64,000 nucleotides of DNA from Dysosmobacter segnis (GCF_014297285.1 NZ_JACOQI010000008.1:97263-161262), one strand, 5' to 3'; counted from the first letter of the stretch, positions 18,764 to 28,543 are shown. The notes: generated by a model from the sequence alone, not told the origin. Program-made: numbers and translations.

Positions 18764-20080
18764 ATGAAAAGAATGTTCGCCTGCCTTCTCTCCCTTGCGA
18801 TGCTGCTGGCCCTTATTGGCTGCGGTGGGTCATCTTCCCAACCCTCCAACAGTGAGGACAGTGCTTCCAGCAAAGAAATCGTGATCAAATATCCCACCTT
18901 TCAGGTCGGTGCCAACACGGCAGCTCCTGTTGTTGCCAAGTTGGTAGAAGAATTCAACGCCGAATATGCCGGTAAGTACCGCATTGAGGTGGAAGATGTT
19001 CCTGGCGATGCCAACTATGCCGATAAAATCAAAGTCATGATTTCCTCCGGGGAGTTGCCTCCTGTGGTTTACGGCGGCGGCTATAAGCTGCTGGATCTGG
19101 CACTGCAGGCTGATCTGGTTGTGGATCTGACCGATGCCGTTAACGCTGACCCGGAGTGGAAGGCCATGTACAACGAGACTTGGGAATCCACAGACTGCCG
19201 TGACGGCAGAATATACGCATCTTCTTCCGAGGGACAGTTGATCGGTTATTACTATAATAAGGAACTGTTTAATCAGGCTGGTATCAAGCCCGCTGAAACC
19301 TGGGAGGAATTCTTCGACAACTGCGATCGTCTTCTGGCCGCTGGCATCACGCCGCTGGCCATGGATACCGCCGACGGCGCTTGGTGCACACAGCTTCTGC
19401 TCGGCGCCATGATCGCTGGCAGCGGCGATGAAGGTCTTGAGTTCATGAACACTTCTTATCCCACCAACTATAACATTCCCAGCGTGGTGGATGCCATTGC
19501 CAAGATTCAGAAGCTTTATCAAACCTGCACGACCTTGGATGCCAACGGCGGCGCTTATGAGAATGCAGCCAATAACTTCTTCTCCGAAAACGTGGCTATG
19601 ATCTGCAATGGCCCCTGGATGATTGGCGATTTCTCTGATACCTCCAAAACCACTGAGGGCTTTTCCGATAAGGTTGGTGTTGCGACCTATCCCGGTGGAT
19701 TTGTCTATGATGCCCCTATTGAGGGTATGTTCGTTACCAAGCAGTCTGATCCTGCTCTTGAAGAGGCTGGTATTGCCATGGTGAAGTTCTTCACCAGCCC
19801 CAAGGCCCAGCAGACTGCTCTGGAAACGCAGGGCATGGTTCCCGCCGGTGCCACCGTGGAAATCACCCAGACCGCACTGGACGCGTTTCCCCTGTTGGCT
19901 GACTTCCTGGAGCAGGCTTCCGTCTGCGAAAAGCGCGGCAACACTTTGACCGGCCTGATGGTCCCCGGTTTGGAGGATACTTTCAGTGCTGAACTGCCCA
20001 ACTTGGCTTCCGGTGCTGATACGCCCGAGCAGTTCTGTCAGGTTCTGACGGACTTTGCCACCGCCAACCCTGTGACCTGA
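18764..20080 (+). CDS. Sugar ABC transporter solute-binding lipoprotein
   Basis: Extracellular binding protein of 438 aa. A lipoprotein signal ends in LIGC, followed by a Ser-rich linker and a family-1 carbohydrate-binding fold (ELFNQAGIKPAETWEEF is a typical sugar-binder segment; SENVAMICNGPWMIGDF follows later). An AGGAGG site precedes the ATG. It heads an importer with two permeases and no ATPase; the UgpC-type ATPase at 7475-8662 is the likely partner. Given the FrlB/FrlD-like genes nearby, the cargo may be a fructosamine or amino sugar. Confidence 0.9.
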   Translation: MKRMFACLLSLAMLLALIGCGGSSSQPSNSEDSASSKEIVIKYPTFQVGANTAAPVVAKLVEEFNAEYAGKYRIEVEDVPGDANYADKIKVMISSGELPPVVYGGGYKLLDLALQADLVVDLTDAVNADPEWKAMYNETWESTDCRDGRIYASSSEGQLIGYYYNKELFNQAGIKPAETWEEFFDNCDRLLAAGITPLAMDTADGAWCTQLLLGAMIAGSGDEGLEFMNTSYPTNYNIPSVVDAIAKIQKLYQTCTTLDANGGAYENAANNFFSENVAMICNGPWMIGDFSDTSKTTEGFSDKVGVATYPGGFVYDAPIEGMFVTKQSDPALEEAGIAMVKFFTSPKAQQTALETQGMVPAGATVEITQTALDAFPLLADFLEQASVCEKRGNTLTGLMVPGLEDTFSAELPNLASGADTPEQFCQVLTDFATANPVT

Positions 20081-20097
20081 TCTGCTACAACTTCGCG

Positions 20098-20132
20098 GAG
20101 CGGGCTGCCGAATGTAGTTCGGCAGCCCGCTT
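20098..20132 (+). promoter_or_regulatory. Intercistronic stem-loop
   Basis: GCGGGCTGCCGAA pairs with TTCGGCAGCCCGC between the binding-protein and permease genes, with no T-run. Such hairpins usually stabilise the upstream message and reduce read-through, giving more binding protein than permease. Confidence 0.75.
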
Positions 20133-20175
20133 CCCCCCACATTCTACCGACTTACCGCCTCCAAGGAGATGGACC

Positions 20176-21048
20176 ATGAAACAACGAAACACCGGGTGGA
20201 TCGCTCTATTTTTGGCCCCCACCTGTATTATTTTCCTATTGATCTTTGCAATCCCGCTGGTCATGGTTTTCGCAACGTCCCTATTTGACTATCGTTTGCT
20301 ACCACGGACCTTTGAGTTCATCGGTTTCAGTAACTTTATAAAACTTTTTACACAGGATGCCAAATTTCTGCCGGTATTGAAGAACACAGTGGTTTGGATC
20401 GCCATTCACTGCGTCCTCCATGTGGCGCTTGGCACCGTTCTGGCATTTATTCTGTACAAAAAGCCCCATGGCTGGAAATTTGTCCGCGTGACCTACATGA
20501 TTCCGAATATTATCTCTCAGTCCGCTATCGCCATGATCTTTTTGAATCTGTACAATGCGCAGTACGGCGCTTTGAACTCTCTTCTCAAGGCAATCGGTCT
20601 GGAACACTTACAGCATAACTGGCTATTCGACACGGCTACCGCTTTCCCGGCTGTAACGATGACATGGTTCATCTTTGCTGGCTATACCACCACATTGGTG
20701 TTGGCCCAGTGCCTGAGCACGGACGAAAGCATTATTGAAGCCGCTAAAATCGACGGCGCCACCAGTTTTCAGATCGACCGGCTGGTAATGTTTCCCCTGG
20801 TCAAACGCATGATCGGCACTACGGTCATCATGGCTGCTACATATATGCTCCAGATGTTCTCCATGATCTATATCACCACCGGCGGCGGCCCTGGCGTTTC
20901 CACTGCCAACTTGCCGCTGTACCTGTACACCACCGTGAAAGCCAATAACTACGGTTACGCCAACTCCATCGGCGTTGTCATCATCATTGTGGGCTTTATC
21001 ACCATGACGCTGATTAACCGTTTGTTCGGTATGAATAAAGAGGACTGA
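20176..21048 (+). CDS. Sugar ABC transporter permease (MalF type)
   Basis: Membrane subunit of 290 aa with six hydrophobic segments and an EAA loop (EAAKIDGATSFQIDRLVMFP, about residues 189-208). The start follows AAGGAGATG. It is separated from the next permease by 2 bases, the usual MalF/MalG-type pair. Confidence 0.9.
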   Translation: MKQRNTGWIALFLAPTCIIFLLIFAIPLVMVFATSLFDYRLLPRTFEFIGFSNFIKLFTQDAKFLPVLKNTVVWIAIHCVLHVALGTVLAFILYKKPHGWKFVRVTYMIPNIISQSAIAMIFLNLYNAQYGALNSLLKAIGLEHLQHNWLFDTATAFPAVTMTWFIFAGYTTTLVLAQCLSTDESIIEAAKIDGATSFQIDRLVMFPLVKRMIGTTVIMAATYMLQMFSMIYITTGGGPGVSTANLPLYLYTTVKANNYGYANSIGVVIIIVGFITMTLINRLFGMNKED

Positions 21049-21050
21049 TC

Positions 21051-21896
21051 ATGACACATTTTAAGCTAAGCCCCAAGCAGAAGGCTGCCCGCGTTTTTTC
21101 CTATCTCTTTATGGCGCTCTGCGTCCTCGTGGCGCTATTCCCCATCGTTTGGGTGGTGCTGTCCTCCTTCAAAACCAACCGTGAAATCCTCTCTAACGGT
21201 TTGCAGCTGCCCAGCACTTTCAGTTTCTCCGGCTATAAGCAGGCTTTGGAGATGGCTCCTATTTTGAAATTCTTCGTCAATAGTCTTATTGTCTCATTCG
21301 CCAGTACGGCTTTGAATGTTTTCATTCTGGCGATGGCGGGATATGTATTCGCTAAGAAAAAATTCCGCTTCAAAAATCTCATATTCGGGATCCTGTCCCT
21401 TTCCATGGTGATCCCATCCACCGCGCTCATGAGTCCCGTGTACACGGTAATCACCAAGCTACACCTGTATGACACCAAGATGGCGCTTATTCTGGTCTAT
21501 ACCGCATTGAACATGCCCATTTCCCTGATGATCCTGCGTTCAGCCTTCGCCGCTATTCCCACGGAATTGGAAGAAGCAGCCTATATTGACGGAGCCGGTT
21601 TTTTCCGCACGTTCTGGCAGGTGATGATGCCCTGTGCTAAAGGTGGTCTGGCCAGCGCGGCAGTATTGGCTTTTCTTGGGAGCTGGAACGAGTTTACATT
21701 TGCCCTGCTGCTCACCAGTTCTACCAGTACGCGAACGCTGCCGCTGTCGCTGAGCTACTTCACCTCTCAGTTCAGCTTCAATTACACCGCTATGTTCGCG
21801 GCGATTACCATTGCGGTCCTACCCAGCATCATCGTATTCTCCATATTCCAGGAGCAGGTATGCTCCAGCCTGACCGCCGGCTCTGTAAAGGGTTGA
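21051..21896 (+). CDS. Sugar ABC transporter permease (MalG type)
   Basis: Second membrane subunit, 281 aa, six hydrophobic segments, EAA loop EEAAYIDGAGFFRTFWQVMMP. It is last in the operon. No ATPase follows; after about 200 bases the sequence becomes IS66 debris, so any originally linked downstream genes may have been separated or lost. Confidence 0.9.
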   Translation: MTHFKLSPKQKAARVFSYLFMALCVLVALFPIVWVVLSSFKTNREILSNGLQLPSTFSFSGYKQALEMAPILKFFVNSLIVSFASTALNVFILAMAGYVFAKKKFRFKNLIFGILSLSMVIPSTALMSPVYTVITKLHLYDTKMALILVYTALNMPISLMILRSAFAAIPTELEEAAYIDGAGFFRTFWQVMMPCAKGGLASAAVLAFLGSWNEFTFALLLTSSTSTRTLPLSLSYFTSQFSFNYTAMFAAITIAVLPSIIVFSIFQEQVCSSLTAGSVKG

Positions 21897-21996
21897 GATC
21901 GTTAAACTCCAAGGTACGCCGCTCGGTCTGCTATCCGCAGAACCGGTCCCGCAAAACAGCTGATCCGTCAACTGTCTGACCATAATTATTAAAAAG

Positions 21997-22024
21997 GGAT
22001 ATGCACCGTGAACGGTGCATATCC
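21997..22024. terminator. Hairpin after the sugar importer
   Basis: GGATATGCACCGT and ACGGTGCATATCC form a perfect 13-base stem with a 2-base centre. It probably ends or protects the importer message. No T-run follows, but an A-run lies on its left. Confidence 0.55.
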
Positions 22025-22097
22025 GTAAGCGTAAAATCTAACCACGTATAAAAGGCCGCCATCTCAAGGAGCTTTTGCTCACTGAGATGGCGGTCAT

Positions 22098-22780
22098 CTA
22101 TTTTTGCGGCATATAGCATTCTTCCGGAGCGCTCGCGGGAAGCAGCTTTTCAGCCCATGCCTCATCTGTTTCGCTTAGACCCGGCGCATTTTGCAGGAGC
22201 CAGAGCAGATATTGGTACGGGTCCAAGTCGTTTTCCTTCGCCGTTTCGTAATGGGAAGAGGACATAATTCCGCCCCATAACAAAGGGCTTTATGCTGCGC
22301 TCGGCACGGTTGTTGCTCAGTTCCAGACGGCCATCTTCCAGATATCGAACGAGATATGGCCATTGTTCTTTCAGGTAGTGCAGTGCTTTGCCAAGTGCGG
22401 ATTTCGGCGCTGTCCGGGGGATCAGATCATTTGCCCATGCCAATAAAGCGTCTAAAACAGGCTTAGCCTGCTCCAGCCGCTTGGTATAGCGTTCTTCCGG
22501 TTTCAATTCCGCAAATGACTGTTCCAACTGGAACAGCTTCGCAAAATAGCACAGCGCCTCTGCTGCCTTGGAGGTTTGCTGCTGTTCCTTGGGCAATGCG
22601 GTCAGTGCCTCATCAAATTTACGTCGGGCATGAGCTGCGCAGCCCACCACTCGGATGCGTTCCGGCAGCTTGTGGTATCCTTGGTATCTATCTGCATGAA
22701 GCCAGCCAGAGAACCCGTCCAGAAATTCTTCCGCGTGTTTTGCTTTTCGGTCCTCTTGGTACTCAGCTTTCCACAACAAG
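22098..22780 (-). pseudogene. IS66 transposase fragment, frameshifted
   Basis: Minus-strand remains of an IS66 TnpC. Recognisable pieces are WLHADRYQGYHKLPERIRVV, GCAAHARRKFDEAL, LSNNRAERSIKPFVMGR and, in another frame, YLLWLLQNAPGLSETDEAW near the C-terminus. The frame breaks near 22260 (after KPFVMGRN), and the N-terminal half is gone, cut where an IS3 fragment begins near 22780. A hairpin at about 22058-22094 belongs to the element's tail. Not functional. Confidence 0.85.
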
Positions 22781-23022
22781 CTCGTGCAGGCGGGAATGCC
22801 GCAGAGTATGTCCCGCGTAGCGCATTGCATTGATAACGGCCCGATGGAGGGCTTCTGGGGCATTTTGAAGCAGGAACGCTATTATGGCAGACGGTTTACC
22901 AGCAAGCACGAGCTTGTGCAGATGATTGAGACCTATATCCATTATTACAACACCAGACGGGTGCAGCGTAAACTGGGCGTGTTGACGCCGATGGAATAGC
23001 ACGAACTTGGTCTCGCCGCATA
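22780..23022 (+). pseudogene. IS3-family transposase C-terminal fragment
   Basis: Plus-strand end of an OrfB/rve transposase: SMSRVAHCIDNGPMEGFWG carries the catalytic Glu, and YIHYYNTRRVQRKLGVLTPM is the usual tail. A TAG at 22997 replaces what is normally an aromatic codon before HE; the frame then runs on to a TAA at 23020. The N-terminal portion is missing. It abuts the IS66 fragment head to head, so both were truncated at the same junction. Confidence 0.8.
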
Positions 23023-23026
23023 AAAA

Positions 23027-23056
23027 GCGGCCAGCAGCGAATGGCTGCTGGCCGGG
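23027..23056. terminator. Hairpin in the IS3 tail
   Basis: GGCCAGCAGC and GCTGCTGGCC form a perfect 10-base stem with a short loop, just after the IS3 fragment and before the 3' end of the PfkB gene on the other strand. Confidence 0.5.
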
Positions 23057-23243
23057 AAAACTTTATATTTTTTCACTGTCCTCTTGACGGGATACGGTTC
23101 ACGCTTTCGGGCGCTTTTTATCGTAAATGCAGCATTGCGGAGCGAAATAACATTGGCTTGACGGGCAGCGGTCTAAAGCAACTGTTCAGGGCAGCGTAGC
23201 AAATCAGGTAAGGCAGCCGTTTTAAACTCCAGCAGAATCATTT

Positions 23244-24110
23244 TTATGTACCGATCTCCCCGGTTTCAGGAAATAGACCGCTTTCTGCGATTGCAATGGG
23301 ATGCCCCATGGCGCCGTGATGAAGACAACACTTCGCAGCAAATCCGGACGCATCGGCAGCAGCTGCTGCCGCATCTGCGCCGTTATCGTAAAAGGCCCGC
23401 AGGAAAGCTGCAATAAAGCCGTCTCCCGCGCCTAAGGCATCAACCGCATCCACCGGTGTGGCAGGCACATGCCACTTCTTTCCGTGGGAGATCCCGCAGG
23501 CGCCGCGCAGTCCCATGGTGAAGATAACTTCCGGCACTCCGCACTCTGCGGCAAAGGATGCAAACTCCATAGCCTGTTCCTCACTGCGTTCACCGGCCGA
23601 AAAAAAAGCAAAACGCAACAGCGGCGCCAGACGCGCCACATTGTCGTGGGTAAAACCGTCGCTGGAAAAGTCCATAGACAAGTCTGCGCAGTGGCTCAAC
23701 GCCGGCAGCGCATCGTCCAGACCGCTGTGAATACTAGAGTGCACCACATCAAATGTAGCCGCATACATTCGATCTGCACTGGTAATAATTGGACGGTACA
23801 GGTTTTGCACAGTCTCCTGTCCGTTATTGCCCGAGAAAGCCCGGTCGCCTTGATCATCCAGTGTAATGTAGTTGCAGGCTGTACGACCTACGCCCCGGCG
23901 CAGGCGTGAAATGTCCACATTTTCCGTCTGCAATACGGTGCGGAAATGTTCGCCGGCAGCGTCTGTTGCCAGTACCCCTATGTAACCGCTTTTTTCTGCA
24001 CCGGCCCGTTTGGCCAGTACAGCCACATTAGCAGCATTTCCGCCGGGATACAGTTCTCCGCGGAAAAGATAGGCATCCATCACATTGTCACCCAAGCCGA
24101 GAAGTTTCAT
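23244..24110 (-). CDS. FrlD-like fructosamine kinase (PfkB family)
   Basis: Kinase of 288 aa predicted to phosphorylate a fructosamine such as fructoselysine on C6. The N-terminus LGLGDNVMDAYLFRGELYPG and GGNAANVAVLAKRAG, the catalytic DALGAGDGFIAAFLRAF and the tail AAKCCLHHGAMGHPI resemble FrlD more than ribokinase or fructokinase. It follows the FrlB-like gene by 13 bases on the same strand. In E. coli FrlD and FrlB act in succession. Substrate is inferred, not shown. Confidence 0.78.
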   Translation of the reverse strand: MKLLGLGDNVMDAYLFRGELYPGGNAANVAVLAKRAGAEKSGYIGVLATDAAGEHFRTVLQTENVDISRLRRGVGRTACNYITLDDQGDRAFSGNNGQETVQNLYRPIITSADRMYAATFDVVHSSIHSGLDDALPALSHCADLSMDFSSDGFTHDNVARLAPLLRFAFFSAGERSEEQAMEFASFAAECGVPEVIFTMGLRGACGISHGKKWHVPATPVDAVDALGAGDGFIAAFLRAFYDNGADAAAAAADASGFAAKCCLHHGAMGHPIAIAESGLFPETGEIGT

Positions 24111-24123
24111 ACGCCCCCTCCTA

Positions 24124-25119
24124 TTAGTATTTCATGATACCCATATAGCGCCGGGAACTCATGGGATGTCCAAGCCGCTGAGAGAGCCTCAGACAGTAGT
24201 CAGAAGCAATGGCATGCAGCACCAGCGGGGCCACGATATCCTGAACCTCTGCCGGAATCCCCGTCAAATCCAGGGCAGCGGCGTCCAACACCGTTAGCTT
24301 GTCGGTTACCCGCTGAAGGAACTTCACCGCCCGTTCCTCCACACTGCGCCACGGCCCGATCCCCAGGAATGCAACCACTGCCGTTTCTTTGTCAATTGCT
24401 TCACAGGCGCCATGGAACAATTCGCCTGCGTGGAGCGGAGATGAGTGGCGCCATACGGACTCCATAAAGGAACAGTTGGTGAGAATGTACGCAATGCAGC
24501 GATCTAAACCGGCGGAAACGGTATAGATGATGGGTTCCGTGCGGTGATTCGCGGCAAATTCCAGAGCTTCCGGCTTAAAACTAGCCGTCGCACGCCCGCA
24601 CACTTCCTCCAAATTCTCCATAGCCGTTTCCATAATCGGCAAACGCTTTGTTCCTTCCCACACATCCAGTAAAGCAAACACCGTCTGATAGACCTCCGGG
24701 AAGATGGATAGCAGCAGCGGATAGGGATTCACCGGGTCATCATAGTAGTAGATGGGGAAGTCCACAGCTTGCTCCAGAGGAGATTCAGGCGCCGTAGTAT
24801 ATGCAGCTGTCAAAGCGCCGCGCTCCTTAGCCAGTTGCGCCGCGCGGACGGTCTCTGCCGTGGTGCCGCTTTGAGAGTTGAGAACCACCAGACAATCCTC
24901 TCCCAGTCCCTTGGGCGGCTCTGCGGCAAACTCTGCCGCATTCACCGCCGCAGCGGAAACCTTATCCGTTTCCGCAGTCAAAATATATCGGAAAGGATCT
25001 AAGGTAGCCAGCGAACCACCGCAAGCCACAACCCACACATGGCGGATATTGCGTGACGCCACAGCTGCTGCCAAGGCTTCAATTTGCCGACGGACCAGTG
25101 CAATCTTTTCTTCGTGCAT
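24124..25119 (-). CDS. FrlB-like fructosamine-6-phosphate deglycase (SIS)
   Basis: SIS-domain protein of 331 aa. VWVVACGGSLATLDPFRYIL, LNSQSGTTAETVRAAQLAKE and ELFHGACEAIDKET match FrlB-type deglycases, as does the tail SSRRYMGIMKY. FrlB splits fructoselysine-6-phosphate into glucose-6-phosphate and lysine. An AGGAGG site precedes the ATG. First gene of a two-gene operon with the FrlD-like kinase. The nearby sugar importer and NagB-like enzyme would fit uptake and use of Amadori products or related amino sugars. Confidence 0.78.
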   Translation of the reverse strand: MHEEKIALVRRQIEALAAAVASRNIRHVWVVACGGSLATLDPFRYILTAETDKVSAAAVNAAEFAAEPPKGLGEDCLVVLNSQSGTTAETVRAAQLAKERGALTAAYTTAPESPLEQAVDFPIYYYDDPVNPYPLLLSIFPEVYQTVFALLDVWEGTKRLPIMETAMENLEEVCGRATASFKPEALEFAANHRTEPIIYTVSAGLDRCIAYILTNCSFMESVWRHSSPLHAGELFHGACEAIDKETAVVAFLGIGPWRSVEERAVKFLQRVTDKLTVLDAAALDLTGIPAEVQDIVAPLVLHAIASDYCLRLSQRLGHPMSSRRYMGIMKY

Positions 25120-25478
25120 AAAAACTCCTCCTAAACATATTTTTCCTCATCTATCTCAGGCAGTTAAGTCCTGTAACGCTCTCTGCCGCATTTTGCTCAA
25201 CTTTCTGAGTTTTTTTAAAAGTATCATGGTGCACGGAAAATGTAAATGGAATTTACGGCGGTCTTTCATGTAAATTTTTGTACCAACCTTGCTAAAAAAT
25301 CAAACCCCAATTAAGCCGGACAGCCATCACATTCCGACTTGGTTCTCGGTGGCAAAGAGATTAAGTAGTGCTTACTGAACGGCGCAAAAAATCTCGGAAA
25401 CCATTGAAAACACTGGGAGAAACAAGGGTAATATGGTATAATATCTGCAAAAGGATTCAGGAGTTCTAAAGAAAAAGT
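25120..25478. other. Intergenic region between frlB-like gene and IS remnant
   Basis: Contains the 5' flank of the FrlB-like gene (a candidate minus-strand -35 TTTACA near 25240 but no convincing -10) and the undefined left end of the IS5/IS1182-like remnant. No gene is seen. Confidence 0.5.
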
Positions 25479-26932
25479 TTGCAGGTGATGAAGATGTATC
25501 GGCACGAAGTTTATGACCAGCTTAAGATGGAGATGCCCTTTGGGGTCACATTGCGTGAGGATAACCGGTGGGTAATCCTCAGCAAGAAGTTCCCTTGGGA
25601 AGAGATTGACCGGGAGTATCAGGAACATTTCAAAAGCAGTGAGGGCCAAGTGGCCATTCCATCTCGTCTGGCCTTCGGGGCACTGTACATCCAGGCCGAG
25701 GAAGGCTACACAGATGAACAGACCAGACGAAATATCCAGGAGAACCCCTATCTGCAGTACTTCTGCGGATTTGAGTGCTACACCATGGAATCGCCTTTCG
25801 ACGCATCCATGATGACACATTTCAGGAAGCGTATTTCTCCTGAGATGATTCAACGGATCAACGATCTGGTTTTTGCGCCAGAAGCAGTTGCCAGCACGGA
25901 TAATCCCGAGGAAGATGATTCCGTAAATCAGGAAGACAGTGAGGACCCTCTCTCAGCACAGCCGACAGAAAAATCTGAGAACCGTGGAACACTGATTCTT
26001 GACGCGACCTGCTGTCCGGCAGATATCCATTATCCGACGGACGCTGGGCTGCTGAACCACGCCCGGGAGCTGGTAGAGAAAATGATTGACAGGCTCGGAA
26101 AAGATATTTGGCATACATCAAGAAGCGTACCCATACTGTACGAGAAACGCGGATGGTGCTCCGTGGGAATTTGCAATATATCCAGCGAGATATCGGCTAC
26201 ATCGAGAAGATGGTGGCCCACGGCGTGTCCTTATCGCTGCTGGGGAATGACCTATACAGGAAGCTGCTGGTGATCCAGGAACTCTGCCGCCAACAGTGGG
26301 ACTTGTATGTGCGGAAGAGTCATCAGATTGAAGACCGCATCGTCAGCATCGATCAGCCGCATGTTCGTCCTATTGTGCGAGGTAAAGCGGGATGTCCAAC
26401 TGAGTTTGGTGCCAAGGTCATAGTAGGTCTTGTGAGTGGTTACGCTTTCCTGATGAAGGCTGACTGGAACAACTACTCTGAGAGCAGAAGTCTGAAGCAG
26501 GTCGTTGAGGAATACAAAGAGACCTTTGGCTTCTACCCAAAGACGATTCTGGCAGACCGGGCTTATCCCGGCAGAGAAAATCGGCTTTGGTGCACCTCGC
26601 TGGGGATCCGTCTTTCAGGTCCCAGGCTGGGACGGAAGTCGGCAGAGGAGAAGCAGGCGGAAAGCAAACAGATCTACCAGGATGGCTGCGACCGCGTCGT
26701 GATTGAGGGAACATTTGGTGTCGTCAAGCGCCGATATAGCTTGGACCGGGTCATGACTCGGTTGCCCGACACTTCCATGACCTCAATTGCGATGGGCTTC
26801 TTTGCCGCAAATATGGAGCGCAAACTGCGTCTCCTTTTTACACCTGAATACGGTTGGGCTCTGGACTACGATTTTGACCTCGGCGAACTGGTCATTTTTC
26901 CGAGATTTCCAGATGTTCCAGCCATTCAGTAG
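25479..26932 (+). pseudogene. IS5/IS1182-like transposase, frameshifted
   Basis: Transposase in two frames. The first part (25479 to about 26110) has the N-terminal domain of such elements (MYRHEVYDQLKMEMPFG, SRLAFGALYIQAEEGYTDEQ, FDASMMTHFRKRIS) and the first catalytic region LILDATCCPADIHYPTDAG. The second (from about 26108) continues with FGAKVIVGLVSGYAFL, TILADRAYPGRENR and IEGTFGVVKRRYSLDRVM. A frame change of -1 near 26100-26130 breaks it. The last about 16 codons run into a neighbouring cupin remnant. Likely inactive. Confidence 0.85.
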
Positions 26933-27178
26933 CCCTAAAATATGCTGTGTTGTCCACGGCTTCCAACCATTCATTGGATGGTTCGTCCCCTGGAACCTCT
27001 ACCGCCAGATGAGAGAACCAGCTATCCGGTGCAGCGCCGTGCCAGTGTTTTACACCCACAGGAATATTTACTGCATCGCCAGGGCGTAGCTCCTGTGCCG
27101 GTTTGCCCCATTCCTGATAGTAACCTCGTCCGGCCACACAGACAAGAATCTGTCCGCATCCCCTTGGGCCGACAAAGG
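26892..27178 (-). pseudogene. Cupin-domain protein, 5' truncated
   Basis: C-terminal part of a small cupin: GQILVCVAGRGYYQEWGKPA, LRPGDAVNIPVGVKHWHGA and DSWFSHLAVEVPGDEPSNEW show the metal-binding cupin motif 2 (including the His of KHWHG). Homologues normally begin with another about 40-60 residues carrying cupin motif 1; here the upstream sequence is unrelated, so the gene is cut. It meets the IS5/IS1182-type remnant on its other side. Confidence 0.75.
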
Positions 27179-27269
27179 CCGTCAGCAATAGCAATTTGCA
27201 TCGCAAATCAAGCACAAGCCGTTGTCACGATATATCTTCTCGGGAATACTTGAGATAGGTCTCAAAACT

Positions 27270-27316
27270 AAATGTAGAAGGCAAGATTTACTTTTTTCAA
27301 GTAATCTTGTCTTCTG
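27270..27316. terminator. Hairpin with T-run
   Basis: AGAAGGCAAGATT and AATCTTGTCTTCT are nearly complementary around a T-rich loop and are followed by GTTTTTC. A terminator-like structure between two gene remnants. Confidence 0.5.
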
Positions 27317-27421
27317 TTTTTCGACCGCTTTTACACACAAAATGCCGCATACAGCGGAACAGACTTTAGCCCATCTTTCTCCCCGAAATTCTTGAGCGAA
27401 AGTCGGACTGAGTAAGCTGGC

Positions 27422-27928
27422 TTATTCCAGCAGATACACTTCCACCCCATCCGCCTTGCACGTTTCCAAATATTTGCAGAAATAATCTCTCGTCTCGCTC
27501 GTTTGCTCACGAAAAGTTCCGCTATCAAAATCAATACTGCTCCATACGGATTCCTGATTTACGCCTGTCATAATATGATCAATATCCCCATAGCGTTCCC
27601 TATATTCCGCCACATAAGTATCTCCACCGTTGATGATGACCGCTTTTCCAAACGTCATCATGTTTTGTAGAATTGCTGTAAGACCTTCAAAAATACTCTC
27701 GTGCGGAGCGTAATCATATACATCACAATTATCTATAAAGAATCCGTCAACACCTTTTTCATTTAGTTCCTGAGAAAGCTGTCCTATAAACTTCTGCCAG
27801 TCTGGGTTTGCTACATCCACCCATTCTTCTTCCTCCCAATGCTCATACTCACCGATTGCCAGTTCCGCATAGGTTGTATAGTACTCCCTGAAGTTTTCAA
27901 TCGACCCAATATTTAGATATGTATCCAT
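27422..27928 (-). pseudogene. GH114-like (TM1410) protein fragment
   Basis: Middle and end of a glycoside hydrolase 114/TM1410-type TIM-barrel protein: YLNIGSIENFREYYTTYAEL, WVDVANPDWQKFIGQLSQEL, VDGFFIDNCDVYDYAPHESI and KAVIINGGDTYVAEY. Family proteins are about 250-300 aa and secreted. Here the N-terminal strand and signal peptide are missing at 27928, and a stop comes after DGVEVYLLE, before the usual C-terminal helix. The 168 residues left are probably non-functional. Confidence 0.65.
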
Positions 27929-27937
27929 GCCGAAATA

Positions 27938-28543
27938 ATGAAAAAGCTTTGGATCGTTTTATTGTCCCTTTTCCTGCTGACCGGCTGCGGACAGAAACCC
28001 GAAACGCCGGTCCCACCTTCCGACCCGTCTCCCACGCAGCAGGAACCCAATGAACCGCCTGCGAACACAGAGCCGGAAACGCCTGCCCGTGCAGAACACG
28101 TCGACTTGACCTTTTTCGTTGAGGGCGAGGAAGAAGCTCTGCCTGCCACCCTGTATGTCGGAGATGGGTACTCCCTCTATATTCCCGATGAGGACTGGGA
28201 CGGCCCGGAGCAGTCCACGGAGAACGGCGTCCCGACAGACACCTGGGTCAGTGCCTTCAACAGCGATGTGGCGCTGTCTGTATCCCGCTATGGGGATATG
28301 ACGGTCACGGAGGCGCGGGATGCCTTTGCTCAGTCCAGCGGCTATGAGTTTGAGGATCTGATGGGCGGCAGCCCCGGTGACCTGCTGACGGGCACAAATG
28401 AAAAGGGCGAATACCTTTCTTTCTTTGTAGCTGCGGGCGGCGGCGCGGATTCCTATGCTGTTTCGTGGCGGTATCCGGCGGAAGCGGCTGAAGGCTTCGG
28501 CGCCCGGCTGCCTACCATCGCGGAAACCTTCCTTGCAAGCTGA
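27938..28543 (+). CDS. Lipoprotein of unknown function
   Basis: Secreted lipoprotein of 201 aa. The signal ends in LLTGC, followed by a Pro/Glu/Thr-rich linker (residues 20-50) and a compact domain with YVGDGYSLYIPDEDW and DTWVSAFNSDVALSVSRYG. The domain resembles those in Oscillospiraceae lipoproteins whose role is not known. No ribosome-binding site is visible before the ATG, and the sequence just upstream is the cut end of the GH114-like gene, so its native promoter may have been lost. Confidence 0.7.
   Translation: MKKLWIVLLSLFLLTGCGQKPETPVPPSDPSPTQQEPNEPPANTEPETPARAEHVDLTFFVEGEEEALPATLYVGDGYSLYIPDEDWDGPEQSTENGVPTDTWVSAFNSDVALSVSRYGDMTVTEARDAFAQSSGYEFEDLMGGSPGDLLTGTNEKGEYLSFFVAAGGGADSYAVSWRYPAEAAEGFGARLPTIAETFLAS

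Noticed and set aside
25200..25300. Promoter for the FrlB-like gene
   Set aside because: A TTTACA box is present on the minus strand but the matching -10 is poor (TACTTT), so it is not listed as a feature.
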